From: Flavobacterium panacagri
GTDB taxonomy: Bacteria; Bacteroidota; Bacteroidia; Flavobacteriales; Flavobacteriaceae
Length of the DNA: 64,000 nucleotides
Assembly (NCBI RefSeq): GCF_030378165.1
Contig: NZ_CP119766.1
Location: 1-64,000 of the forward strand
Reading direction: 5' to 3'
Part shown: positions 8,230 through 17,223 of the stretch, in pieces
How positions within the stretch are numbered: the first letter of the stretch is position 1
How the letters are laid out: every line of letters begins with the position of its first letter
Notes under the pieces: generated by a model
What the model was told of the DNA's origin: nothing
Databases searched by the model: none
The model's input: only the letters and a program-made list of their open reading frames with translations
Position numbers and translations under genes: made by a program

Positions 8230-10368
8230 TTGAGAAAAGACCTTAAACATATAAAGTTAGAAGTGAAAAGTGAAAAGTTAGATGAACTGACGAATAACTC
8301 AGTACTTATAACTCAAAACTTCATCACTGCCGAAGGAATCGAAATCAAAAAAGACTATTCTGAAAAAGATATAGAAGAATTAGAATTTCTTGATTTCGGA
8401 GCTGGTTTTGCACCGAATTTACGCGGGCCTTATGCTACAATGTACGTAAGACGGCCGTGGACTATTCGTCAATATGCAGGATTCTCTACAGCCGAAGAAA
8501 GCAATGCTTTTTACAGAAAGAATTTAGCAGCAGGCCAAAAAGGACTTTCCATCGCATTTGATTTACCAACACACCGCGGTTACGATTCCGATCACGAAAG
8601 AGTTGTTGGCGATGTTGGAAAAGCAGGAGTAGCCATTGATTCTGTTGAAGATATGAAAATACTTTTCGATCAGATTCCGCTTGATGAAATGTCGGTATCG
8701 ATGACTATGAATGGAGCCGTTTTACCTATTATGGCTTTCTATATTGTTGCTGCGGAAGAACAAGGTGTAAGTCCAGAAAAACTAGCAGGAACAATCCAAA
8801 ACGATATTTTAAAGGAGTTTATGGTTAGAAATACATATATCTATCCGCCAACTCCTTCCATGAAAATAATTGCTGATATTTTTGAATTTAGCAGCAAAAA
8901 AATGCCAAAATTTAATTCTATTTCCATCTCGGGTTATCACATGCAGGAAGCTGGAGCAACTGCTGATATTGAATTAGCTTATACTTTAGCCGATGGTCTA
9001 GAATATATTAGAACCGGATTATCGACAGGAATGACTATTGATGAATTTGCTCCGAGATTATCTTTCTTTTGGGCAATTGGCATGAATCATTTTATGGAAA
9101 TTGCTAAAATGAGAGCCGGCAGAATGATTTGGGCGAAACTATTACAACAGTTCAATCCTAAAAGTGATAAATCGCTGGCTTTAAGAACGCACTGTCAAAC
9201 CAGCGGCTGGAGTTTAACCGAACAAGATCCTTTTAACAATGTAGCCAGAACTTGCATTGAAGCCACTGCAGCTGTTTTTGGAGGAACACAATCTTTACAT
9301 ACAAACGCTTTAGATGAAGCCATTGCACTTCCAACCGATTTCTCGGCAAGAATTGCCCGTAATACTCAAATTTTTCTTCAGGAAGAAACTAAAATTACCA
9401 AAACAGTAGATCCTTGGGCAGGAAGTTATTATGTAGAAAACTTAACCAATGAAATCGTTGAAAAGACTTGGAAATTAATTGAAGAAGTAGAAGAATTAGG
9501 CGGAATGACCAAAGCTATTGAAGCTGGAATTCCAAAACTTCGAATCGAAGAAGCTGCAGCAAGAAAACAAGCTCGTATTGACAGCGGACAAGACATTATT
9601 GTTGGCGTAAATAAATATCGTTTAGAAAAAGAAGACCCGTTAGATATTCTGGATGTAGATAATCAGTCCGTTCGAAGACAGCAGATAGAACGACTGGAAG
9701 AAATAAAACGAACACGAGATACTGAAAAAGTAAATAATTCACTGGAAAAATTAATCCTTTGTGCGCAAACGGGAGAAGGCAATTTATTAGAAAATGCCAT
9801 TGAAGCGGCCAGAAACAGAGCAACATTAGGCGAAATCAGTAATGCATTAGAAACTGTTTTTGGTCGTTTCAAAGCGCAAATTAAATCTTTTAGCGGTGTG
9901 TATAGTGCAGCAATAAAAAATGACGAGAATTTTGAAAAAGCAAAACAACTAGCTGATGTTTTTGCTAAACAAGAAGGAAGACGTCCTAGAATTATGATTG
10001 CAAAAATGGGACAAGATGGTCACGATCGTGGTGCAAAAGTAGTCGCTACAGGTTATGCCGATGTAGGTTTTGATGTGGACATTGGGCCGTTGTTTCAAAC
10101 TCCTGCTGAAGCTGCAAAACAAGCTGTCGAAAATGATGTTCATATTTTAGGTGTTTCATCTTTAGCCGCTGGTCACAAAACATTAGTGCCACAAGTAATA
10201 GAAGAACTAAAAAAACATGGACGAGAAGATATAATGGTTATTGTCGGCGGTGTAATTCCGTCGAAGGACTATCAATTCTTATTTGATGCAGGCGCTTCGG
10301 CTGTTTTTGGCCCAGGAACTAAAATAAGTGAAGCAGCAATAAAGATTTTAGAAGCTTTAATAGATTAA
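8230..10368 (+). CDS. scpA: Methylmalonyl-CoA mutase large (catalytic) subunit
   Basis: Adenosylcobalamin-dependent isomerase that links succinyl-CoA with propionate metabolism. 712 residues. Seen: substrate-channel motifs ([16 protein letters not shown] and [13 protein letters not shown]), the TIM barrel to about residue 550, then the flavodoxin-like B12 domain with the cobalt-binding signature D596-x-H598-x-x-G601 (DGHDRG). No ATG lies early enough in frame, so a TTG start at 8230 (protein starting [10 protein letters not shown] after the initiator) is chosen. Residues about 12-40 are encoded by repetitive DNA (see findings). A terminator follows. Confidence 0.95.
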   Translation: MRKDLKHIKLEVKSEKLDELTNNSVLITQNFITAEGIEIKKDYSEKDIEELEFLDFGAGFAPNLRGPYATMYVRRPWTIRQYAGFSTAEESNAFYRKNLAAGQKGLSIAFDLPTHRGYDSDHERVVGDVGKAGVAIDSVEDMKILFDQIPLDEMSVSMTMNGAVLPIMAFYIVAAEEQGVSPEKLAGTIQNDILKEFMVRNTYIYPPTPSMKIIADIFEFSSKKMPKFNSISISGYHMQEAGATADIELAYTLADGLEYIRTGLSTGMTIDEFAPRLSFFWAIGMNHFMEIAKMRAGRMIWAKLLQQFNPKSDKSLALRTHCQTSGWSLTEQDPFNNVARTCIEATAAVFGGTQSLHTNALDEAIALPTDFSARIARNTQIFLQEETKITKTVDPWAGSYYVENLTNEIVEKTWKLIEEVEELGGMTKAIEAGIPKLRIEEAAARKQARIDSGQDIIVGVNKYRLEKEDPLDILDVDNQSVRRQQIERLEEIKRTRDTEKVNNSLEKLILCAQTGEGNLLENAIEAARNRATLGEISNALETVFGRFKAQIKSFSGVYSAAIKNDENFEKAKQLADVFAKQEGRRPRIMIAKMGQDGHDRGAKVVATGYADVGFDVDIGPLFQTPAEAAKQAVENDVHILGVSSLAAGHKTLVPQVIEELKKHGREDIMVIVGGVIPSKDYQFLFDAGASAVFGPGTKISEAAIKILEALID

Positions 10369-10370
10369 AA

Positions 10371-10404
10371 AGAAAATCCCTTTTCAAGGGGATTTTCTTT
10401 TTTC
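10371..10404 (+). terminator. Terminator after the mutase operon
   Basis: AGAAAATCCCTT pairs with AAGGGGATTTTCT (one bulged G), followed by a T run. The minus-strand gene at 10407 ends here too, so it may work in both directions. Confidence 0.8.
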
Positions 10405-10406
10405 AT

Positions 10407-11048
10407 TTAGTCGTTAACTGTGGCATTATTATCTGCTTCTATAAAAGACAGATCATAACCCGCAAAATCTCTCATATAGCTTTTCAAAGAAGTTCCGAAA
10501 GCATCTCTAAAATGTCTGCCTCCGTTATTCTTGAAAAAATTCTTTACAGAACCCGCACCACCTAAATGCGCTGCAGCTAAAATTCCAGATTCGGTAATTT
10601 CAATACCATTAATAATTTTACCTTCATACTTTTTAATTTCGTAGCGCAAAATCCATTTGTTTTTAGCTAACAAAGTAAGAAAGGCTTTTTCTTGTAGAGC
10701 AGGATCTTTTAAAAAGGCTTTGTTATCATTAATTCCAATTGCTCTTAAAGCTTTAGAACCAAATTGATATTTACCCATATAACCAAGAGTGTTTACTAGT
10801 CTGTACTGCCCTTGTGATTCTTTAAAAGCAACTGCTTCTTTAAATCCTATAAGACGATTTCCTGTGAATGGGACATTGGTAATCTTTGGATAATCCTCTT
10901 TTTCTTTCGATGGAAAAATATATTCAGATCCATCTGTTTTTTCAATTAAAAACCAAGGTTTGGTTTCATGGTTTGAGGGAATAAATCCCAAACTTAAAAA
11001 TGTAATAATAACGACTAAACTCGCATAAAAATACCATTTCTTTATCAT
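10407..11048 (-). CDS. Membrane-anchored or exported lysozyme/transglycosylase-like protein
   Basis: 213 residues with an N-terminal hydrophobic segment (about 5-22) that is a signal peptide or anchor. The body has a lysozyme-fold look: GFKEAVAFKESQGQY carries a Glu at the start of the helix, followed by GYMGKYQFGSKALRAIGI and later GILAAAHLGGAGSVKNFF, a pattern of soluble lytic transglycosylase/phage lysozyme relatives. Cleavage of peptidoglycan in the periplasm is inferred. Homologues are often labelled peptidoglycan-binding protein. Monocistronic, with its own TATCTTTG box upstream. Confidence 0.7.
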   Translation of the reverse strand: MIKKWYFYASLVVIITFLSLGFIPSNHETKPWFLIEKTDGSEYIFPSKEKEDYPKITNVPFTGNRLIGFKEAVAFKESQGQYRLVNTLGYMGKYQFGSKALRAIGINDNKAFLKDPALQEKAFLTLLAKNKWILRYEIKKYEGKIINGIEITESGILAAAHLGGAGSVKNFFKNNGGRHFRDAFGTSLKSYMRDFAGYDLSFIEADNNATVND

Positions 11049-11466
11049 AAATTGTTTTTCTTCAAAACGCTGTCACCCTCTTGAAATTTCTACGTTGCAA
11101 AGATAAGACATTTTCAAAATATGCTTAAAACCAGCATTTTAACATTTTTGACCAAAAATTGAGATTCGCTTTCATCCCAGTTATATTAATGGATTCCAAA
11201 AGATTTTGAGATAAGATTTTCTCCTCTAAAAATTGGAAATTAGGGACAAAAAAAATTGAATTTTATATTAATTTTAAGCAAAAAAGGCTAAAAAGAAAGA
11301 AATAGATTACAATATTTTAATCATTTTTTAATCAAATTTTGAAAGCCTCATTTTGAATTTTATAAAATTCATCATTAAAAAATGGTTATTTTTTCATTAC
11401 GATAAACTAAAAAATAGTCAAAATACTAATTTGACAAAATTTAATACTTACCTCCTATATATTTAA
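11049..11466. other. AT-rich intergenic region
   Basis: About 420 bases between a minus-strand gene start and the next terminator. A minus-strand promoter box lies at 11098. The rest is very AT-rich with no open frame, RNA fold or repeat that I can support. Confidence 0.6.
11098..11105 (-). promoter_or_regulatory. Probable -7 box for the lysozyme-like gene
   Basis: Reads TATCTTTG on the minus strand (consensus TAnnTTTG), 50 bases before the ATG at 11048. The -33 TTG is not evident. Confidence 0.5.
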
Positions 11467-11509
11467 AAAAAAGGAATAAAAAAACCGAAGTAAATTGTAC
11501 TTCGGTTTT
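11467..11509 (-). terminator. Terminator after mltG
   Basis: 12-bp perfect stem AAAACCGAAGTA / TACTTCGGTTTT (11481-11492 and 11498-11509). On the minus strand it is followed by a long T run, and it lies 22 bases beyond the mltG stop. Confidence 0.88.
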
Positions 11510-11531
11510 GATACTATTTTTGACGTAAAAA

Positions 11532-12572
11532 TTATCTTGTCACTCCCTGACTAGCAATCCAGTCAGAATATTTTTTTGCATTTACATTATGCTCTGCCAA
11601 AGTTGCTGCAAATTCATGATATCCAAAACGATCAACGCTTGCGCAGAAATAGATATAATCATTCTTTTCTGGATTTAAAACCGCCTCTAATGCTGTAATA
11701 TCTGGCATCGCAATTGGCCCAGGAGGAAGTCCTTTATTCATATAAGTATTATATGGAGATCTCATTACCAAATCATTATAAAAAACTCTTTTAATTACTT
11801 GATCAAAATTATTATCTCGAAGTTTCAAGGCATAAATAACAGTTGGATCTGCTTGCAAAGGCATTTCTAAACGTAAACGGTTTAGGTAAACACCTGCAAT
11901 ACGAGGTCTTTCGTCTTTTTTAACCGACTCTTTGTGCACAATTGAAGCTAAAATTGTAGCCTGAACTGGAGTTAATCCTTGCGCCTTAGCTTTAGCTATT
12001 CTTTCTTCTGTCCAGAAATTATGATATTCTTTAATCATTTTATCACGGAACTTTTCTGCAGAAGTATTCCAATAAATTTCATAAGTATTTGGAATAAACA
12101 TAGCAAAAACGTTTTCTTCATTAAAGCCATTTGCTGCAAGGAAAGTAGAATCTTTAATGGCTTTCAATAAAGACAAACTGTCCGCTTCGATTTCTGAACC
12201 AATTCTTCCTGCAAAATTTTCTAAACGTTCCTGATTGTTAAATACTAATTTAACTGGAACATTCGAACGCATTGCTCTTACCAAATCAATATTGTTCATG
12301 TCTTTCTTTAAAAGAAAACGGCCCGATTTTACATTTTCCGGATAATCTCTCTTCTCTGCAACTAACTCAAAATTATCAAAGTTTTTTACATACGGAGCTA
12401 AGATCTTTTTTACATCTGCATAGTTAGCACCAGTTGGTACATGAACGTACAATTCTTTTTCCTCGAATTTAGTATTCGAACTAAAAATTTTACTGATTAA
12501 AATAAAACCATAAATCAATAAAACTGAAATTATGGCTACGGCACTTATTGTGATTATTTTCTTTAGACTCAA
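11532..12572 (-). CDS. mltG: Endolytic murein transglycosylase MltG
   Basis: Cleaves nascent peptidoglycan strands at the inner membrane and is thought to set glycan chain ends. 346 residues: an N-terminal membrane anchor (about 8-28), a LysM-like region (HVPTGANYADVKKIL) and the YceG domain with the catalytic Glu in ASIVHKES, then RPRIAGVYLNRLR, MPLQADPTVIYAL and SPYNTYMNKGLPPGPIAMP, all strong MltG signatures. It follows the acetyltransferase gene by 10 bases on the same strand and is probably co-transcribed with it. Confidence 0.95.
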   Translation of the reverse strand: MSLKKIITISAVAIISVLLIYGFILISKIFSSNTKFEEKELYVHVPTGANYADVKKILAPYVKNFDNFELVAEKRDYPENVKSGRFLLKKDMNNIDLVRAMRSNVPVKLVFNNQERLENFAGRIGSEIEADSLSLLKAIKDSTFLAANGFNEENVFAMFIPNTYEIYWNTSAEKFRDKMIKEYHNFWTEERIAKAKAQGLTPVQATILASIVHKESVKKDERPRIAGVYLNRLRLEMPLQADPTVIYALKLRDNNFDQVIKRVFYNDLVMRSPYNTYMNKGLPPGPIAMPDITALEAVLNPEKNDYIYFCASVDRFGYHEFAATLAEHNVNAKKYSDWIASQGVTR

Positions 12573-12582
12573 AGCTTAAAAT

Positions 12583-13116
12583 TTAAATTTGTTTATTAAT
12601 TAGTTGAAAAACGGCTTCATCTTGATATTTATTATGAAGCAAAATCCAATCTTTCTTTATTCCGATTTTTTCAAAACCAAATTTAGTAAAAAGTGCGATA
12701 CTAGCTGCATTTTCAACTCCTATATTTGCATACAGCTGATGAAGGTTTAAATTATAAAAAGCGTATTTAATTAAAAGCTCTAAAGCCTCAGAACCAATAT
12801 TTTGCCCTTTATTTTCTTCTTTCTGAATTACAATCCCAATACCTGCCCTGTTATTTCTCGGATCAAAATCGAATAAATCTATCAATCCAAGCGCAGGAAA
12901 ATCTTCATCTTGACAGATTGCCAAACGAAGTTGTTTTGCCTCATAAATATCCTGATGCGCATTTTCTAAATACTGTTTAATTAAAAAACGACTATATGGG
13001 GTTTGTGTATTGCTCACTTCCCAAATGTTCTGATCATTTTCAATGGTATAAATAAACTCTAAATCTTCTGGTTCTAGAGCCCGCAAATAAATCGTTTCTC
13101 CTTTTAATGTTATCAT
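12583..13116 (-). CDS. GNAT family N-acetyltransferase (RimJ/RimL-like)
   Basis: 177-residue acetyl-CoA-dependent acetyltransferase. Seen: the N-terminal IYLRALEPEDLEFIYTIEND typical of the RimJ/RimL-type Acetyltransf_3 branch, the core strand NNRAGIGIVIQ, a divergent acetyl-CoA loop (ENKGQNIGSEAL in place of R/Q-x-x-G-x-G/A) and the closing ASIALFTKFGFEKIG. The acceptor may be a protein N-terminus or small molecule; the sequence does not say. It lies just upstream of mltG. Confidence 0.88.
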   Translation of the reverse strand: MITLKGETIYLRALEPEDLEFIYTIENDQNIWEVSNTQTPYSRFLIKQYLENAHQDIYEAKQLRLAICQDEDFPALGLIDLFDFDPRNNRAGIGIVIQKEENKGQNIGSEALELLIKYAFYNLNLHQLYANIGVENAASIALFTKFGFEKIGIKKDWILLHNKYQDEAVFQLINKQI

Positions 13117-13441
13117 CTATAATATTTCTTTTTTTTACTGAAAAAGACAAATTTTTAATCAATTTGCCAATTTGTTTCCTTTGAAGATATAATCAATAAA
13201 TACATAATTGTATCAAAATAAAAACAGCAATACTCTTAAATTATTACAAATGCAATTATTAATTATAAAACTACAGCTACATTCCGCTCATTTTAAAAGA
13301 CAAAAATACGAACTAATAATTAAGGAAATGTTAATCATTGTTAAAGAGCGTTAAACCGTTTTTACAAATAATTTTTTGAAGTAATTTTACGTTAAATAAA
13401 ACAGGAACATAAATTCTAATAACTTAATTACATATTTTAAT
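13117..13441. other. AT-rich divergent intergenic region
   Basis: 325 bases between the acetyltransferase (minus) and degP (plus), so it should hold promoters for both. A minus-strand TATTTTTG box is present near 13303-13310. No clear plus-strand box, hairpin or coding frame was recognised. Confidence 0.5.
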
Positions 13442-14842
13442 ATGAAAAGATTTTCAGCCTTATTTTTAGTGTCATTATTGAGTGGTGCTATTACTCTTGG
13501 TGCTTACAAGTTATTATTTGAAAGCAACAATTCTTTTTTTGGAAAAGGAAATTCTGTTGTAACTCTTGCCCCAAACTCTTGTGGAAAAAATGTTGGTTTA
13601 GGAGCTGAAACAGTCGATTTTACCGAAGCCGCCGACAAAACAATCCACACTGTTGTTCACGTTAAAAACGTTTCGCGAAGAACTGTTAGTAACCCAATGC
13701 TTGAATTTTTCTATGGTTATGGCGGACAGCAACAGCAAGAACAGGTAGGAACTGGTTCTGGCGTCATTATCTCTGAAGACGGATACATTGTTACGAACAA
13801 TCACGTAATTAAAGATGCTACAGAAATTGAGATTACTTTAAACAACAAAAAATCATACAAGGCAAAACTAATTGGAACTGACTCTAAAATGGATATTGCT
13901 TTGTTGAAAATCAATGCTGACGAAAAACTTCCTTACACTGCGTTTGCAAATTCTGATAGTGTAAAAGTAGGAGAATGGGTATTAGCAGTTGGAAATCCGT
14001 ACAATTTAACTTCAACGGTAACTGCCGGAATTGTTTCGGCGAAAGCCAGAAATTTAGACCAAAGTGGTATTCAGTCATTTATTCAAACTGATGCTGCTGT
14101 AAACCCAGGTAATAGCGGTGGAGCGTTAGTAAATGCCAGAGGAGAATTAATCGGAATTAATACAATGATTTCTTCTATGACGGGTTCATACGTTGGATAT
14201 TCTTTTGCAGTCCCTTCTAATATTGCTCGAAAAATTATCGAAGATATTATGGAGTACGGAAATGTTCAAAGAGGGATTTTAGGTGTTGAAGGTGGCGAAT
14301 TGAATGCAACGGCTTCTAAAGAATTAGGCGTAACTGAAACTCAAGGTTTCTATATCAATAGAGTTTCTAAAAATTCTGGTGCAGAAAAAGCTGGTTTAGG
14401 TAAAGGCGATATTATTGTAAAACTAGATGATCAAAATATCTCTACTTACGCAGATTTATCAGGATATATTAATACTAAACGTCCAAATGATGTGGTAAAA
14501 GTAACTTATATCAAAGACGGAAAAACAAAAACAGTTCCTGTAACTTTAAGTAAAAATGAATTTTACAGTGCCGAATTTAAAGGAATTGAATTAGAAAACA
14601 TTGATGCTGCTGATAAGAAAAAATTCAGAATTGATTATGGTGTAAAAATCAAAAACATTACGAATGAAAACTTGATGCAATATCAAAATGAATTGCAAGG
14701 AAATATCATTCTTAGCATCGACAATGTAAAAGCTACGAATGTTGAAACTGTTTCTAAATTATTGAGTAAAAAAGACGAAGGCCAAAGTGTTCGAATCGAA
14801 ATGATCAATAGAAACGGAGAGATTTTTAGAATTATTATTTAA
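13442..14842 (+). CDS. degP: Periplasmic Do/DegP-type serine protease (HtrA)
   Basis: Protein-quality-control protease of the periplasm. 466 residues: an N-terminal hydrophobic export segment (about 4-22), a trypsin-like domain with His121 (VTNNHVI), Asp151 (DSKMDIALL) and Ser225 (NPGNSGGALV), then two PDZ domains (about 280-365 and 375-466). The catalytic triad is intact. Two Gln-rich residues clusters (GGQQQQEQ) lie in the flexible LA loop. Single-gene unit followed by a perfect inverted repeat and a terminator. DegQ/DegS naming cannot be separated from sequence alone. Confidence 0.95.
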   Translation: MKRFSALFLVSLLSGAITLGAYKLLFESNNSFFGKGNSVVTLAPNSCGKNVGLGAETVDFTEAADKTIHTVVHVKNVSRRTVSNPMLEFFYGYGGQQQQEQVGTGSGVIISEDGYIVTNNHVIKDATEIEITLNNKKSYKAKLIGTDSKMDIALLKINADEKLPYTAFANSDSVKVGEWVLAVGNPYNLTSTVTAGIVSAKARNLDQSGIQSFIQTDAAVNPGNSGGALVNARGELIGINTMISSMTGSYVGYSFAVPSNIARKIIEDIMEYGNVQRGILGVEGGELNATASKELGVTETQGFYINRVSKNSGAEKAGLGKGDIIVKLDDQNISTYADLSGYINTKRPNDVVKVTYIKDGKTKTVPVTLSKNEFYSAEFKGIELENIDAADKKKFRIDYGVKIKNITNENLMQYQNELQGNIILSIDNVKATNVETVSKLLSKKDEGQSVRIEMINRNGEIFRIII

Positions 14843-14854
14843 TTCACATTATTT

Positions 14855-14901
14855 AGTCGCAGTTACAGTTTACAGTCTGAATGTAAACTGTAACTGCGAC
14901 T
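14855..14901. repeat. Perfect 20-bp inverted repeat
   Basis: Left arm AGTCGCAGTTACAGTTTACA (14855-14874) is the exact reverse complement of 14882-14901, with a 7-base loop. It lies 12 bases past the degP stop. It is built from the word CAGTTTACAG, which recurs in other spacers of this window. Confidence 0.9.
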
Positions 14902-14914
14902 GAAAACTTAAAAA

Positions 14915-14949
14915 AAAAAGCCATCTTAAGAAATTAAGGTGGCTTTTTC
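14915..14949 (+). terminator. Terminator after degP
   Basis: AAAAAGCCATCTTAA pairs with TTAAGGTGGCTTTTT (one G-U pair), with a following T run. Confidence 0.88.
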
Positions 14950-14998
14950 ATTTTCAAAAATAAATGCTAAAATAGTTTACGAAATCGATTGAAATAGA

Positions 14999-15006
14999 TA
15001 CTTTTG
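14999..15006 (+). promoter_or_regulatory. Probable -7 box for gap
   Basis: TACTTTTG matches TAnnTTTG, 49 bases before the gap ATG. The -33 element is weak. Confidence 0.55.
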
Positions 15007-15055
15007 CGCCAAATTATAAAATAAGTGAGCGTTTTATTATTTCAATTTAACAATT

Positions 15056-16504
15056 ATGAACAACAAATCTTTGTACCAAAAAGAGGTATCCTTACAAGTC
15101 GACCGAAGAAGAGCTGGTGTCGAATTAATCAAAATCATAAGCGATTTATGGTATGACAAATCAATAGAAATGGTTTTATTTAAAAATCAGCTCTTAGATA
15201 AAAATGTCAGCGATATTATCAATCTTCATCAATATGCTGGCGAATTTGTCGGTAAACCAATTACCATTTTCGACTCTGTTGAAATTGCGAAGGTTGTTTT
15301 ATCTTTAGATCTTCCACCTGCGAAAATTGATCTCGGCAAATTAACTTACGAATATGGTTTAGAAGATGAAAAATATCCTGACGCAAGATATTTTGTTATT
15401 GATAAATTGAAAAAAGCAAAAACATCAAAAGAAATCCATCCGAAAGATGTGATTCTTTATGGTTTTGGAAGAATTGGACGTTTATTAGCAAGAGAGCTAA
15501 TGTCAAAAACAGGAAAAGGAAATCAATTGCGTTTGAGAGCTATTGTAACACGTGATAAAAATGATGCAACAAGTTTGGAGAAACGAGCTTCTCTTTTGCG
15601 TTATGATTCCATACACGGGGACTTTCATGGATCTGTAATTGCTGATCCTAAAAATAATGCTTTAATTATCAACGGAACAACGGTTCATATTATAACAGCA
15701 AATTCTCCGGAAGAAATAGATTATACTCAATACGAAATTAATGAAGCCTTATTGATTGATAATACGGGAGCCTATACAACTGAAGAAGCTTTAAGGAGAC
15801 ATTTAGAATCAAATGGTGTTGAAAAAGTGTTGCTGACCGCTCCGGGTAAAGGCGTACCGAATATTGTTTATGGTGTAAATCAAAACGATTATAATCCTGA
15901 TGAAGTTGATATTTTTTCTGCTGCATCCTGTACTACAAATGCCATAACTCCTGTTTTAAAAGTAATCGAAGATACTTTAGGCGTTGCAAAAGGGCATTTA
16001 GAAACCATTCATTCTTATACAAATGATCAGAATTTGGTAGATAATATGCATAAAAAGTACCGTCGTGGAAGAGCTGCAGCTCTAAATATGGTGATTACGG
16101 AAACAGGCGCAGGAAGTGCTGTTGCAAAAGCATTGCCTTCATTGGAAGGGAAATTGACTTCAAATGCTATTCGTGTTCCTGTACCAAACGGATCATTGGT
16201 AGTTTTAAATCTAGAAGTAAAAAAAGCGACATCAATCGCCGGGATTAATAAAATTATGAAGAAATATGCTCTGGAAGGAGAATTGGTCGAGCAAATTAAA
16301 TATTCATTGAACAATGAGCTGGTATCCTCTGACATTGTAGGAACTTCTGCTCCATCCATTTATGACAGTAATGCTACGATTGTTTCGAAAGACGGGAAAA
16401 ATATTGTATTGTATATCTGGTATGACAACGAATTCGGTTATAGTCATCAGGTAATTCGTCTGGCAAAATATATTGCCAAAGTAAGACGTTATACTTATTA
16501 TTAA
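15056..16504 (+). CDS. gap: Glyceraldehyde-3-phosphate dehydrogenase, N-terminally extended type
   Basis: Oxidises glyceraldehyde 3-phosphate to 1,3-bisphosphoglycerate with NAD(P). At 482 residues it is about 150 longer than classic GAPDH (~335). The Rossmann start is at about 130 (VILYGFGRIGRLLARELM) and the catalytic Cys292 is in ASCTTNAITPVLK; WYDNEFGYSHQV closes the enzyme. Residues 1-125 form an extra helical domain of unknown role. The Rossmann loop lacks features that would let me choose NAD or NADP. Monocistronic, with terminator downstream. Confidence 0.93.
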   Translation: MNNKSLYQKEVSLQVDRRRAGVELIKIISDLWYDKSIEMVLFKNQLLDKNVSDIINLHQYAGEFVGKPITIFDSVEIAKVVLSLDLPPAKIDLGKLTYEYGLEDEKYPDARYFVIDKLKKAKTSKEIHPKDVILYGFGRIGRLLARELMSKTGKGNQLRLRAIVTRDKNDATSLEKRASLLRYDSIHGDFHGSVIADPKNNALIINGTTVHIITANSPEEIDYTQYEINEALLIDNTGAYTTEEALRRHLESNGVEKVLLTAPGKGVPNIVYGVNQNDYNPDEVDIFSAASCTTNAITPVLKVIEDTLGVAKGHLETIHSYTNDQNLVDNMHKKYRRGRAAALNMVITETGAGSAVAKALPSLEGKLTSNAIRVPVPNGSLVVLNLEVKKATSIAGINKIMKKYALEGELVEQIKYSLNNELVSSDIVGTSAPSIYDSNATIVSKDGKNIVLYIWYDNEFGYSHQVIRLAKYIAKVRRYTYY

Positions 16505-16526
16505 TTCAACTAAACTAACTCAATTG

Positions 16527-16557
16527 AAAACCATCAAGACTTCTTGGTGGTTTTTTT
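16527..16557. terminator. Terminator between gap and the Lrp regulator
   Basis: AAAACCATCAAG / CTTGGTGGTTTT stem with a T run on the plus strand. It lies between convergent genes, and the minus side has a short T run too. Confidence 0.8.
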
Positions 16558-16563
16558 ATTCAT

Positions 16564-17022
16564 TTAAATGGGTAAAACGGTGGTACTTTTTACTTCAGAA
16601 ATTACAAAGACAGTATTTATCAAAGAAACCTCAGGTAATACAGATAATTTTTTTTGATGAAAATGATGATAACTTTCCATATCAGGAATTATAATCTTAA
16701 GCATATAATCAAAATTTCCCGATACATAATTACATTCCACAACCTCTGGCAGATTTAAAATCGACTGATTAAATCCTTCTGAAGTATCGTAAGTCTGTTT
16801 TGTTAAGGTAACCTGACAATAAACCGTCAGATTATTTCCTAATTTTTTCTTATCTAAAAGAGTAACATATTTCTCTATAATTCCATCTTTTTCAAGACGT
16901 TTTACCCGATCATGAACAGGAGTCAAAGACAAGTTTATTTTGTTTGCGATATCTTTTAAAGTGTAGTGCGCATCTTCCTGTAAAAGACGTAGGATTTTTT
17001 TGTCAATTTCATCTAAAGCCAT
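16564..17022 (-). CDS. Lrp/AsnC family transcriptional regulator
   Basis: 152 residues: an N-terminal winged helix-turn-helix (DEIDKKILRLLQEDAHYTLK, then DIANKINLSLTPVHDRVKRL) and a C-terminal RAM/AsnC ligand domain (about 65-145) that binds amino acids and forms octamers. It is transcribed away from alanine dehydrogenase across a 201-base spacer that carries three Lrp-like boxes. In many bacteria an Lrp-type protein next to ald activates it when alanine or leucine is plentiful; that role is inferred here from position and boxes. Confidence 0.93.
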   Translation of the reverse strand: MALDEIDKKILRLLQEDAHYTLKDIANKINLSLTPVHDRVKRLEKDGIIEKYVTLLDKKKLGNNLTVYCQVTLTKQTYDTSEGFNQSILNLPEVVECNYVSGNFDYMLKIIIPDMESYHHFHQKKLSVLPEVSLINTVFVISEVKSTTVLPI

Positions 17023-17073
17023 AACGAAAACGTTTTATTAAAAACAGTCAGATTCAGTCATTTTTTCTTTTTG

Positions 17074-17141
17074 AAGAATATTTTTTTACCCCAAAAAGAA
17101 TATTTTTCTGTAAAAGTAAAAAATAAAATAATATTTTCTTA
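17074..17141. promoter_or_regulatory. Cluster of three Lrp-type binding boxes upstream of ald
   Basis: AAGAATATTTTTCTG at 17096-17110 fits the E. coli Lrp consensus YAGHAWATTWTDCTR at 14 of 15 places. A second copy, AAGAATATTTTTTTA, starts at 17074, 22 bases (two helical turns) earlier, and a weaker one, AATAATATTTTCTTA, starts at 17127, 31 bases later. They lie in the divergent spacer. Confidence 0.65.
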
Positions 17142-17223
17142 TTTATCAAGCATTAAACCATAATTTCTTCTCTATCTGTAGATTTGTAAAAACAATTTCA
17201 ATAAAACAAAAAAATATAACAAA

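Noticed and set aside
8029..10368. Fusion of the 62-codon ORF to the mutase large subunit by frame continuity
   Set aside because: A TAA at 8215 separates them and the family starts at the TTG region; no sign of readthrough.
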